From the NCBI GenBank assembly GCA_020426515.1, contig JAGQPW010000011.1, positions 10,466 to 56,944 on the forward strand: DNA of 46,479 nucleotides, in the 5' to 3' direction. The stretch is from Planctomycetaceae bacterium. Lineage in GTDB: Bacteria; Planctomycetota; Planctomycetia; Planctomycetales; Planctomycetaceae. The notes beneath the pieces are model-generated. The model saw only the letters and a list, made by a program, of their open reading frames with translations, did no database searches and was not told the origin of the DNA. This document shows positions 1 to 7,576 of this stretch, piece by piece (positions within the stretch are counted from its first letter, which is position 1; every line of letters begins with the position of its first letter). A program made the translations under genes and the position numbers.

Positions 1-996
1 GCAGCGCAATCGCTCGATCCGCAGCAGACTCTCGATCGCATCGCGTTTGGTTCGTGCATCAAACAGGAACAGCCTCTGCCGATCATCGATGCCCTGGTTC
101 GCGATCGACCTCAGGTCATGCTGATGCTTGGCGACAATATCTATGCCGACACCGCCGACATGGCGGTGATGAAAGCCAAGTATGAACGGTTGGCGGCACA
201 TTCCGAGTTTCAGAAACTCCGCAGCACCTGCCCGCTGCTCGCGACCTGGGATGATCATGACTTCGGGCTGAACGATGGCGGAGCCGACTTCCCGCAACGG
301 GCCGCTGCACAGGAATTGTTCATGGACTTCTGGGGCGATGCTCCCGACGCTCCGCGCCGACATCGTGAAGGAGTCTACACCGCGGGCATCTACGGGCCTC
401 CCGGCCGTCGCGTGCAGATTATCCTGCTCGATGCCCGCTACTTCCGCTCTCCGCTCAAGACTGGCGAGCGCCGAGTTGGCGGGCCGTATCTGCCTGATGA
501 TGATCCGAGCAAGACCATGCTCGGCGAAGCTCAGTGGACATGGCTCGAACAGCAGTTGAAGCAGCCCGCCGAACTCCGTCTGATTGGTTCTGGCATTCAG
601 ATCATTGCCAGCGATGCCGGGCAGGAAACCTGGTCCAATCTGCCAGGAGAACAACAGCGGCTGTACAGGCTGATTCAATCCACAAAGGCCGAAGGTGTGA
701 TTCTGCTGAGCGGCGACCGCCACTGGGCCGAACTTTCGATGCTGACCGAGGGCGTCCCGTACCCACTGTACGACATCACCTCCAGCAGCCTGAATCAGCT
801 TCACCCCCGTGGCACCCCGACCGAGAATACGCACCGCGTCGAGATCGGCACCTGGCATCGCGAAAACTACGGCCTCGTTCTGATCGACTGGGAACAACCC
901 GATCCGACCATCCTGCTGGATGTGCGAGACCTCAGCGGGATGTCTCGGTTATCGAAGACATTAAATCTAAGTGAACTGGCATTCCCGGAAAGATAG
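1..996 (+). CDS. PhoD-like metallophosphatase, 3' part (5' end outside window)
   Basis: The reading frame is open from the first base to the TAG at 994-996, so the true start lies upstream. The visible 331 residues carry the metallophosphatase motifs of the PhoD-like (alkaline phosphatase D) family: FGSC about 17 residues in, GDNIYAD near residue 43, a DDHDFG motif, and LSGDRHWAEL towards the C-terminus. These residues normally hold the di-metal centre that hydrolyses phosphate mono- or diesters outside the cytoplasm. Location cannot be judged because any signal peptide is missing. The following gene is on the same strand but 272 bases away behind its own promoter, so the two are probably separate transcription units. 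The family assignment is firm; the substrate is unknown. Confidence 0.88.
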   Translation, partial: AAQSLDPQQTLDRIAFGSCIKQEQPLPIIDALVRDRPQVMLMLGDNIYADTADMAVMKAKYERLAAHSEFQKLRSTCPLLATWDDHDFGLNDGGADFPQRAAAQELFMDFWGDAPDAPRRHREGVYTAGIYGPPGRRVQIILLDARYFRSPLKTGERRVGGPYLPDDDPSKTMLGEAQWTWLEQQLKQPAELRLIGSGIQIIASDAGQETWSNLPGEQQRLYRLIQSTKAEGVILLSGDRHWAELSMLTEGVPYPLYDITSSSLNQLHPRGTPTENTHRVEIGTWHRENYGLVLIDWEQPDPTILLDVRDLSGMSRLSKTLNLSELAFPER

Positions 997-1140
997 AGCA
1001 ATCTTCACGTTACCAAAGTGCCGACTGGCCGAGGTGTTGAATTGTCGTTGTCGTGGTAACGGGTCCGTCGCACGGCGTTTCACCGGCGATGGAATTATTA
1101 CGTTGTGGAAATGTCAATCTGGCCTGTGTGTATTGCCATA

Positions 1141-1169
1141 TTGACGCCCCATTTTTGCCGATGTATAAA
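1141..1169 (+). promoter_or_regulatory. Sigma70-type promoter for the DUF1559 gene
   Basis: TTGACG at 1141-1146 and TATAAA at 1164-1169 are separated by exactly 17 bases. Each matches the housekeeping consensus at five of six positions. Transcription would start near 1176, giving an untranslated leader of about 93 bases before the ATG at 1269. This is the best-matching promoter I can see in the window. It is inferred from sequence only. Confidence 0.6.
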
Positions 1170-1268
1170 CAATTCCGGATTCTTGCGAGTCCGTTTGAGG
1201 CCATTCTTGGCTGTTTCAAACTGACGTAACCAGCTCAGATTATTGGCAATTGTTAGTGAGGTTTTTCG

Positions 1269-2342
1269 ATGAAGTCTGCTCGTGTAAGGGGGTTTACCCT
1301 GATTGAGTTGTTGGTCGTGATTGCGATTATCGCCATTCTCATTGCGCTGCTGCTCCCGGCAGTGCAGCAGGCACGGGAGGCCGCTCGTCGGACCCAGTGC
1401 CGCAACAATCTCAAACAGTTGGGATTGGCAATGCACAACTACCACGATAACTACCAGATGTTTCCCTGGCTGAAGGGAGGTACAGGCATGGGGCGGTCTT
1501 CGTCCGACGTGTGTCGCAATGAAGACACCATCAATGGTTTTGTCTTCATTCTGCCATACATCGATCAGGCGCCCTTGTACAATCAGTTGTCGCAGCGAAC
1601 CGGGGCGGTTAGTGGATGCACTGCGACGACGACGGAAGCCTTTGGGGCGCCTCGCGATTTCAGTTACTTTGCCTGGGGCGTAAGGCTTCCGGCATTGCTG
1701 TGCCCCTCATCGCCTGATGGACTGCTGTACGGAGGGAGCAGCTTCTTTCAGGGCCAGCGCGATTACGGAATGTGCATGGCGGACACGATTGCCAATAATC
1801 AGTCGATTCGCAACGGTCGGGGTATTTTCGGCTATCAGTCGTCCAATGGGATGAAGAACATTACCGACGGCACCAGCAACACCATTCTGCTCGGCGAGAA
1901 GTGCAAAGGAAATTCGGCGAACTCCATTTTCGGTATTGGTGCTCAATCTGTGTCTGGCCTGAACACCAGTCCTGCCGGTTGCCTGGCCGCCAACAACAAG
2001 GGAACTTTTGCAACAGGCTACACGGGGCAGAGCAGCCGACCATTGGGAGCGCTTTGGGCCAGTGGACTCTCATCACACGCCGGCTTCAATACGGTACTTC
2101 CGCCCAATAGCCCGACATGCCTGGCCGATGCGTATGGCGACAGTTGGGCTCTGGTGAGCGCTCAGAGTTATCACACCGGAGGGGTTCACGTACTGATGGC
2201 GGATGGTGCTGTTCGCTTTGTTTCCGAGAATATCGACACCGGCAACGTCTGGGCGCCTGAAGTCACCACCGGAGCCAGCCCCTATGGAGTCTGGGGGGCG
2301 CTCGGTACGATGGGCGCTGGAGAAACGGTCGGCGAATTCTAG
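1269..2342 (+). CDS. DUF1559 prepilin-like protein (H-X9-DG C-terminal motif)
   Basis: A 357-residue protein with a type IV pilin-like N-terminus: a short basic leader, the prepilin peptidase site RGFTLIELL (cleavage between G and F expected, new N-terminal Phe methylated) and a hydrophobic helix of about 20 residues. The body has the DUF1559 signature DGTSNTILLGEK near the middle. It ends with HTGGVHVLMADG, the H-X9-DG element that characterises the large planctomycete family. Such proteins are thought to be exported and surface- or periplasm-exposed, but their role is unknown; genomes of this group often carry dozens of copies. The ATG at 1269 is fixed by the leader. The next gene, a small lipoprotein, follows after 102 bases in the arrangement typical of this family. 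Assembly by a type II secretion or pilus-like machine is plausible; a GspE-like ATPase lies 30 kb away. Confidence 0.93.
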   Translation: MKSARVRGFTLIELLVVIAIIAILIALLLPAVQQAREAARRTQCRNNLKQLGLAMHNYHDNYQMFPWLKGGTGMGRSSSDVCRNEDTINGFVFILPYIDQAPLYNQLSQRTGAVSGCTATTTEAFGAPRDFSYFAWGVRLPALLCPSSPDGLLYGGSSFFQGQRDYGMCMADTIANNQSIRNGRGIFGYQSSNGMKNITDGTSNTILLGEKCKGNSANSIFGIGAQSVSGLNTSPAGCLAANNKGTFATGYTGQSSRPLGALWASGLSSHAGFNTVLPPNSPTCLADAYGDSWALVSAQSYHTGGVHVLMADGAVRFVSENIDTGNVWAPEVTTGASPYGVWGALGTMGAGETVGEF

Positions 2343-2444
2343 GGATGACTGCCGTCGGCTGTCTGATCGGGGACGTTCGCACACGGCGATCTTCCTGAGC
2401 GTTGCACATCATCTCCCAGTTCAATTGCTGAGTCGAACAAGCCC

Positions 2445-2858
2445 ATGCTGAATTTGAAAGTCGCCCTGTTCCACACTTCTTGTTTGTTGATGTTCTGTTC
2501 CCTGGGGTGCGGAAGTGGAAGCGGAACGGATGTGCAGAGCGGGCCGCCAACTCCCGTTTCGATGTCCGGAACCGTCACTTACGACCGGACGCCGGTCCCG
2601 AAGGGACGAATCGAATTCGAACCGGATGCCAGCCAGGGAAATCAGGGGACCGCTGTTTCCGTCGAGATTGTCGATGGCAAATATCAGGCTTCGGCGGATC
2701 AGCGCCCCATCAGCGGGCCCACTGTCGTTCGGATTTTCGGGTATGACGGCAACACAACGGCCGATGCTCCTGACGGAAGCGAATTGTTTCCTCCGTACAC
2801 GACGTCGCTCGATTTGCCCCGGGATAAACTTGTGTTCTACTTCAACGTCCCGAAATAA
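2445..2858 (+). CDS. Small predicted lipoprotein with carboxypeptidase-regulatory-like beta fold
   Basis: A 137-residue secreted protein. Residues 1-21 form a hydrophobic signal with an SLGC lipobox, predicting acylation at Cys22; Ser at the -3 position makes the lipobox slightly atypical. A low-complexity Gly/Ser linker leads into a single beta-rich domain with the SGTVTYDRTPVPKGRIEF pattern seen in planctomycete proteins annotated as carboxypeptidase regulatory-like (transthyretin-like fold). These genes habitually sit directly downstream of DUF1559 genes, as here, so a joint function at the cell envelope is likely but undefined. No catalytic residues are apparent. The start is set by the signal peptide. 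Confidence 0.8.
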   Translation: MLNLKVALFHTSCLLMFCSLGCGSGSGTDVQSGPPTPVSMSGTVTYDRTPVPKGRIEFEPDASQGNQGTAVSVEIVDGKYQASADQRPISGPTVVRIFGYDGNTTADAPDGSELFPPYTTSLDLPRDKLVFYFNVPK

Positions 2859-2881
2859 GCGCTGCTACTACGGCGAGTTCT

Positions 2882-3829
2882 CTACCCGCGCGGGTGGCAC
2901 TTCGAGTGAATCGCCTTGAGGCGGCTGTGTTCGACCTGAGTGTAGATTTGCGTCGTGCGGATGCTGGCGTGGCCGAGCATTTCCTGCAGGGCGCGGATCT
3001 CAGCGCCGCCGGCCAGCATGTGCGTCGCGAAGCTGTGACGCAGCGTGTGCGGGCTGATCTTTGAACTGCAGCCGATGCGGGCCGCGTACTTCTTGACCAG
3101 ATGCCAGATGTTGATGCGGGTCAACGAACGGCCGGTTCGGGTTACGAACAGATAGTCCTGATCACCATTGTGGGTCATTCGCGGGCGTTCCTGTTCCAGG
3201 TACGCTGAAATCGCCCGGACGGCGGTGGGGGTCATCGAAACAATGCGTTCCTTGTTTCCCTTTCCGAGACAGCGGCAGAAGCGTTGTTCGAGTTGCAGGT
3301 CCTGCAGCCTTAGCCCGCTGATCTCCGAGGCTCGGCAGCCTGTGGCGTACAACGTGGCCAGCACCGCGCGATCACGCAGTGGAAAGGGATCTTCCCAGCC
3401 TGGCTCTTCGAGCAGTCGGTCGACCATCTCGGGACTCAGCACGGCGGGGAGGTACTGCCACAGCTTGGGAGAGGAGAGCATCTCCATCGCACTTTCGGCG
3501 ATGACTTCTTCCAGCACGAGATAGCGGAAGAACATCTTCAGCGCGACAATGCGGCGGGCGGTGGTAGAGGGTTGCAGACCGCGATCGTGCAGGTGCTGCA
3601 TGAAACTTTGCAGCCTGTCGAGTGTGATGGCGACGACGGAGGGGATCTTCTGTTGATCTGCCCAGGCAATGAACTGCTGCAGGTCGTTGCGGTAGGCCAT
3701 GACCGTATTCACAGAGAGGCCACACTCGGCTTCCAGATACGCCAGGAACGGCTCCAGAAACCGCGACGGGTGCAGGAACGGCTGTTGAGCAGCCTGCTGA
3801 ACGGCAAGAGGGCGTCGACGGGGAGGCAT
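2882..3829 (-). CDS. xerD: Tyrosine recombinase, XerC/XerD type
   Basis: A 315-residue site-specific recombinase. Residues 20-110 form the SAM-like N-terminal core-binding domain (FLAYLEAECGLSVNTVMAYR) and 125-310 the catalytic domain. All catalytic residues are visible: Arg166 (GCRASEI), Lys190 (GKGNKER), His261/Arg264 (HTLRHSFATHML), His287 (LGHASI) and the nucleophile Tyr296 (IYTQVE). Length and motifs fit the chromosomal Xer enzymes that resolve dimers at dif. No inverted repeats, integrase-like DNA-binding extension or phage genes lie nearby, so I favour a housekeeping role over a mobile-element integrase. XerC and XerD are not separable by eye. I chose the ATG at 3829; a 44-residue in-frame extension exists, but it overlaps the terminator of the upstream gene and is unlike the family. 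The last codons contain a 12-base palindrome (2884-2895). Confidence 0.9.
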   Translation of the reverse strand: MPPRRRPLAVQQAAQQPFLHPSRFLEPFLAYLEAECGLSVNTVMAYRNDLQQFIAWADQQKIPSVVAITLDRLQSFMQHLHDRGLQPSTTARRIVALKMFFRYLVLEEVIAESAMEMLSSPKLWQYLPAVLSPEMVDRLLEEPGWEDPFPLRDRAVLATLYATGCRASEISGLRLQDLQLEQRFCRCLGKGNKERIVSMTPTAVRAISAYLEQERPRMTHNGDQDYLFVTRTGRSLTRINIWHLVKKYAARIGCSSKISPHTLRHSFATHMLAGGAEIRALQEMLGHASIRTTQIYTQVEHSRLKAIHSKCHPRG

Positions 3830-3921
3830 GGAACCAGTGGGGCTGGAGGGAACGGGAACGTTCGCTATTCCAATGATCGGTGCCTTAGCCTGCGGAGCAA
3901 GGAGCCGACTGCACCCCGCGC

Positions 3922-3958
3922 AAAGAAAAGGACCCGCGAGCGATGACGCTGCGGGTCC
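3922..3958 (-). terminator. Rho-independent terminator of the coiled-coil protein gene
   Basis: Read on the minus strand, GGACCCGC plus AGCG pairs with CGCT plus GCGGGTCC around a short loop (3930-3958, one bulged base), followed directly by the T-rich run TTTTCTTT (complement of 3922-3929). It lies 30 bases past the stop of the gene at 3988-4773 and upstream of xerD, so it separates the two units. Confidence 0.8.
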
Positions 3959-3987
3959 CAATGACTCTACGGCCTGTGAGTCGAAAA

Positions 3988-4773
3988 TCAGTTTTGCTCA
4001 GCGGCAGGCTTTTCGTCAGCTGGCTTGTCGGCATCAGCTGGCTTGTCGCTCTTTTCTGTTTCCACGGCTGGCTGCTTGTCGTCCTTCATGGCAGCCTCTT
4101 TGGCAGCCTTCAGTTCGTCCTGCAGCTTCTTCATGGCGTCGGCCTGCTTGGCGGCCGCATCTTTGAGGTCGGCAACTTCCTTCTTGGCCGCATCGAGAGA
4201 AGCGGTCAATTCACCGTTCTTCTTCTTTTCAGCAGCAGTGGCTTCGTCAGCAGCCTTCTTGGCGGCCTCAACGGCCTTCTTGGCAGCTTCCGAGGCCTTG
4301 AGAGCCTCGTCGGCGGCGACCTTCTGCTTGGTGACATCGGCCACCTGAGCTTCGAGTGCGGCCTTGGTCTTGGCAGCCTTGTCCTGCTCAGCCTTCAATG
4401 TGCTTTGCAGCTTCTTGTTGGCGTCCTGTGACGAAGCGAGTTCCTTGGAAACTTCTGCAACCTTGACCAGAGCGGCATCGCGCTCGGCAGTCATGGTGGC
4501 CAGCTTCGCCATCAGATCGGCCACGTTTCCTTCGAGGCCTTCAATCTTCGCGTTGGCTTCGGCCAAGGCAGCTTCAGCCACGTTGGCGTCTTCTGCACGG
4601 GACAGAGCCTGCGTGTAGGACAGCATGCGACCGTAGCTGCTGCCATAAGGATTGTACCCGCAGCGCGTGGCGCAGGTGGGGCGACATGGTTGGCAACGAC
4701 CGCCAGCAATGGCATCGGCGGTCATGCTGCAGGTCATTCCAACCAACAGCAAATAGGTGGACATTCGAATCAT
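3988..4773 (-). CDS. Secreted Cys-headed coiled-coil protein, function unknown
   Basis: A 261-residue protein. Residues 1-24 are a signal peptide ending near ADAIAGG, followed by a Cys/Arg/Pro-rich head with four cysteines in CX2CX3CX3C spacing (27-38) and a short Tyr/Gly patch. Roughly residues 60-225 are Ala/Lys/Glu-rich with heptad-like spacing and few helix breakers, hence a long coiled coil. The tail (about 235-261) is an acidic Asp/Lys/Pro/Ala repeat ending in PAAEQN. The cysteines suggest disulfide-linked oligomers in the periplasm or envelope, but this is inference. No enzymatic motif is seen. The ATG at 4773 gives a good signal peptide; an ATG three codons later (4764) would also work, and a 27-residue upstream extension is unlikely. 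A strong terminator follows the gene. Confidence 0.75.
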   Translation of the reverse strand: MIRMSTYLLLVGMTCSMTADAIAGGRCQPCRPTCATRCGYNPYGSSYGRMLSYTQALSRAEDANVAEAALAEANAKIEGLEGNVADLMAKLATMTAERDAALVKVAEVSKELASSQDANKKLQSTLKAEQDKAAKTKAALEAQVADVTKQKVAADEALKASEAAKKAVEAAKKAADEATAAEKKKNGELTASLDAAKKEVADLKDAAAKQADAMKKLQDELKAAKEAAMKDDKQPAVETEKSDKPADADKPADEKPAAEQN

Positions 4774-4992
4774 GGCTCTATCGCGAAGTTGAGGTGACGC
4801 CGGCAGTCTGGCCCGGAAGATGGCTGAACCACGGCATTCAGGTGGGGTGGGCAAAATCTTCCAACCCTTATCTTCGGGAAGTTTGCGCGCGAATTCAACG
4901 TTGAGCCGGAACTCTTCCTTAGATTGCCTCGCTTACGGGAATTCAGCCCCGGATCTTCAGAATATGTCGACCGCTCGGATCACGCACGCCGT

Positions 4993-6294
4993 TCAGCGTG
5001 GGACCGACTGCAGCGATGGCAGCGGTTGTAGCCCGGAGAAGCGTTGTGCCGAAGGGGAGAGTTGCGCGGGCTGACCAGGAAGCGATTCGGGGTGGGCACC
5101 AACCGATTGAGAGGCTGGTTTTCCATGCACGCGACGGTTGAACGATTCGGGATCAAACGCATCGGGGCGTTGTTCCTTAAGGGTCTCGTTCAGGAATTCA
5201 GCGGAGATCTCCTTATCGGAGGTCGCAGGTGAGGTCGCGGGTTGTTCGACACGCGGCGGCGAAACGAGTTTCGGAGTTGAGTGGGCAGCGACCGGCTGAA
5301 TGACCTGGGGGGCAGCAACCGGGCTGGCTGGCTGTTCGCGCAGCACCTGCTGGACCCAGTCGCACAGCAGGGCGTACTGCTTCCGTCCCGCGCTGCCTGC
5401 AAAAACCGTCTGGTGTGCGGGAGTCGATTCCAGGGGTTTACGAATCAGGGGACTGTTGATGGGATCGGACGGTGAAATCAATTCGAGGATTGCCGCCAGA
5501 TTCTCTTCGCTGCGGGTCTTTTGGTGAATCAGGCCGCCGACGGCCGTAAGCTGGAACGATTGCGTGGATGTCGTGCTATGGCAGCCTCGATTCCCGCACT
5601 TGTTGAGGATCAGCGGCTGAACATGGCGGATGTACGATTGCATCGACTCCCGCGAGAGTCCCAGCGTGGTGCGGCTTTCCGGCTTGGTGAATCCATCTGC
5701 GGTCATCGCTGCGGGGCGGGATTCATCTTCAGGCTGTGAAGCCGTCGGCGGGACATGTTGCTGCAATTCGCTCAGCAGTTGGCGGGCATCGCTGCGCAGT
5801 GGTTCCATCTTGATGGCTGTTCCCACTTCCTGCAGTGCTTCGTTGAGGAGTCCCTGATCGCGGCACCACTCGGCGAGTTTCATATGTGTCTCAGCCGTGT
5901 GGCGGGGAACATTGTCCCGCAATTTGATGTAAGCGTCCTGCAGCGATGTCGCGGTTACAAGCGCGTATTCGAAGGGAACCGTCATGTACGTTCCGCTGAA
6001 CTCGACGCGGTACCCTCCCGGCTGTTCCTTGATGGTCCCTGAAAAGGTGCGGCCATCGGTCATCACAACGACTCCCTGCGGCGCGGGGGGCAGGCTGCCC
6101 AGTTCTCGCAGCAGGTCGAGTTGTGCATTCGGATCGGCCAGCGCAGTGGGATCGTTCAGCTGCGGCATGACAGCGCGGATCTCCGGAGGGAGATTGGCTG
6201 TGGGGAATTGCTGCGCCTTGGCAGTGGAGACAGCGATCAGGCAGATCAAGCTGAGAGTCAGTCGAGAGACGGAATGTGCCATCGCACCATCCAT
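4993..6294 (-). CDS. Secreted protein with a CX4CH motif (planctomycete cytochrome-like segment)
   Basis: A 433-residue exported protein. A signal peptide ends near STAKAQ (residue 28). Residues 70-125 form a small beta-rich segment (VVVMTDGRTFSGTIKE), and 130-180 look like a TPR-type helical pair (HMKLAEWCRDQGLLNEAL). Around residues 218-275 lies a stretch resembling the heme-binding segment of planctomycete cytochrome-c-like proteins, with KCGNRGCH at 232-239. The spacing is CX4CH, not the canonical CXXCH, so covalent heme attachment is uncertain. The C-terminal 130 residues are Pro/Ser/Gln-rich and probably disordered. I see no partner redox gene adjacent. An alternative start is the ATG at 6282, four codons downstream, which gives the cleaner signal peptide. 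Function is unknown. Confidence 0.72.
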   Translation of the reverse strand: MDGAMAHSVSRLTLSLICLIAVSTAKAQQFPTANLPPEIRAVMPQLNDPTALADPNAQLDLLRELGSLPPAPQGVVVMTDGRTFSGTIKEQPGGYRVEFSGTYMTVPFEYALVTATSLQDAYIKLRDNVPRHTAETHMKLAEWCRDQGLLNEALQEVGTAIKMEPLRSDARQLLSELQQHVPPTASQPEDESRPAAMTADGFTKPESRTTLGLSRESMQSYIRHVQPLILNKCGNRGCHSTTSTQSFQLTAVGGLIHQKTRSEENLAAILELISPSDPINSPLIRKPLESTPAHQTVFAGSAGRKQYALLCDWVQQVLREQPASPVAAPQVIQPVAAHSTPKLVSPPRVEQPATSPATSDKEISAEFLNETLKEQRPDAFDPESFNRRVHGKPASQSVGAHPESLPGQPAQLSPSAQRFSGLQPLPSLQSVPR

Positions 6295-6431
6295 GGTGTT
6301 ACGAAATTCGAGCGTGCGTCGTCGACACTACGTCGACCACGTCGGGCGGTCAACGACTGTTGATCCTGTGTCGCGGCGGATGGGCTGTGTCGGCAATTCC
6401 TGCCGCACTTGAGGGCGCGCTGACCGGACTG

Positions 6432-7478
6432 TCAATCCGCCGATGCCGTGGCCCCCTGGCATCCAGAGCCAGCACCTGCCGTGCAGCCAAAGCAATGCGG
6501 ACCGGTCACGATCGGTCGCTGCGAAAGGGCTGAGCTGAAGTCGCGAATGTGCTGAGGCTGACAAGGATCAACCGGCATGTCGAGCATCTGGTTGAAGTCG
6601 CAGTCATACAGGTGGCCTCTCCAGTCGACGGAGAGGGTGTTGCGACACATCAAACCCGCGACGGCTCCCGGGTTGAACGCGTCAACCAGCGTGTGCATGT
6701 ACTCCTCGTGATGACCCGAGAGGAGCAGGTCTTCGAGGAACCGGCTGATGGGCATGTTGGTGATCGTGAACAGCTGCGTGAACTCGATGCCAAAGCGAGA
6801 CTGCAACTCTTTACGGTAGGCCGCCTCCAGTTTGACCTGCGAGGGTGGCAGTGACGGACCGACGGGGTTGTAGACCAGCGTGAGCGGGAGCTCCGGGCAC
6901 TTTCCATAGCCCAGCTCGTTCAGCCGCCGCAACGCTTTGATGGAAGACTGAAAAACGCCGCTACCACGCTGGGCATCGCAGTTGTCTTCGAGATAACAGG
7001 GGAGCGAAGCCACAATGGCCACCTGTTGGCCAGCGAGGAATTCGGGCAGGTCCATGAACCCGGGGGCCATTAGAATCGTGAGGTTGCAGCGGTCAATTAC
7101 GTTCGCCCCAAGCGTTCGCAGTTCCCTCACGAACCAGCGGAAATCGGGATTCATCTCCGGTGCCCCGCCGGTGAGGTCGACCGTGGAAATCTTGTGTCGG
7201 GCAACCGTCTCCAGGCAGTGCTCCAGCGTTTCGCGAGTCATGATTTCACGTCGATCAGGTCCTGCATCGACATGGCAGTGGTGGCAGACCTGATTGCACA
7301 GCTTACCCAGGTTGAGCTGCAGTATCTCGACGGAACCGGCCTGCAAGGGGGGCAGTCCACACTGTTCCAGTCGAGCGTCGAATGATGGGGCCGCGTGCTC
7401 GGTCGGGCGATGCAGAATCTCCAACTGGTAGACGGGGTTGGCAAGTGGATCGTGGCGATGGGCCAGAGACTGGGGCAT
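6432..7478 (-). CDS. arsS: Arsenosugar biosynthesis radical SAM protein ArsS
   Basis: A 348-residue radical SAM enzyme. The cluster-binding CX3CX2C is at residues 61-68 (LCNQVCHHCHVDAGP), followed by the SAM-contacting DLTGGAPE motif. The C-terminal domain (DUF3641) carries further conserved cysteines, ending in HCFGCTAGAGSGC, which probably bind an auxiliary cluster. The family forms the carbon-arsenic bond between a methylated arsenical and an adenosine-derived ribose in arsenosugar synthesis. No arsM methyltransferase or ars resistance gene is present in this window, so the pathway partners must lie elsewhere. It is transcribed with or behind the GH105-type gene upstream (98-base gap). Family recognition is strong; the product is inferred from the family. 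Confidence 0.92.
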   Translation of the reverse strand: MPQSLAHRHDPLANPVYQLEILHRPTEHAAPSFDARLEQCGLPPLQAGSVEILQLNLGKLCNQVCHHCHVDAGPDRREIMTRETLEHCLETVARHKISTVDLTGGAPEMNPDFRWFVRELRTLGANVIDRCNLTILMAPGFMDLPEFLAGQQVAIVASLPCYLEDNCDAQRGSGVFQSSIKALRRLNELGYGKCPELPLTLVYNPVGPSLPPSQVKLEAAYRKELQSRFGIEFTQLFTITNMPISRFLEDLLLSGHHEEYMHTLVDAFNPGAVAGLMCRNTLSVDWRGHLYDCDFNQMLDMPVDPCQPQHIRDFSSALSQRPIVTGPHCFGCTAGAGSGCQGATASAD

Positions 7479-7576
7479 GAGGTCCCGTCGATGCTAAGAC
7501 GCAGGGAAATGTGTGAACGGTAATCGTTGCGGAACGCCAAGTGTTCTTCAGTAATACGCCTCACACAAGGCAGTGG

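Noticed and set aside
2882..3829. Recombinase gene as evidence for a mobile element
   Set aside because: No direct repeats, tRNA end, phage or conjugation genes flank it, and the protein has housekeeping Xer length and motifs.
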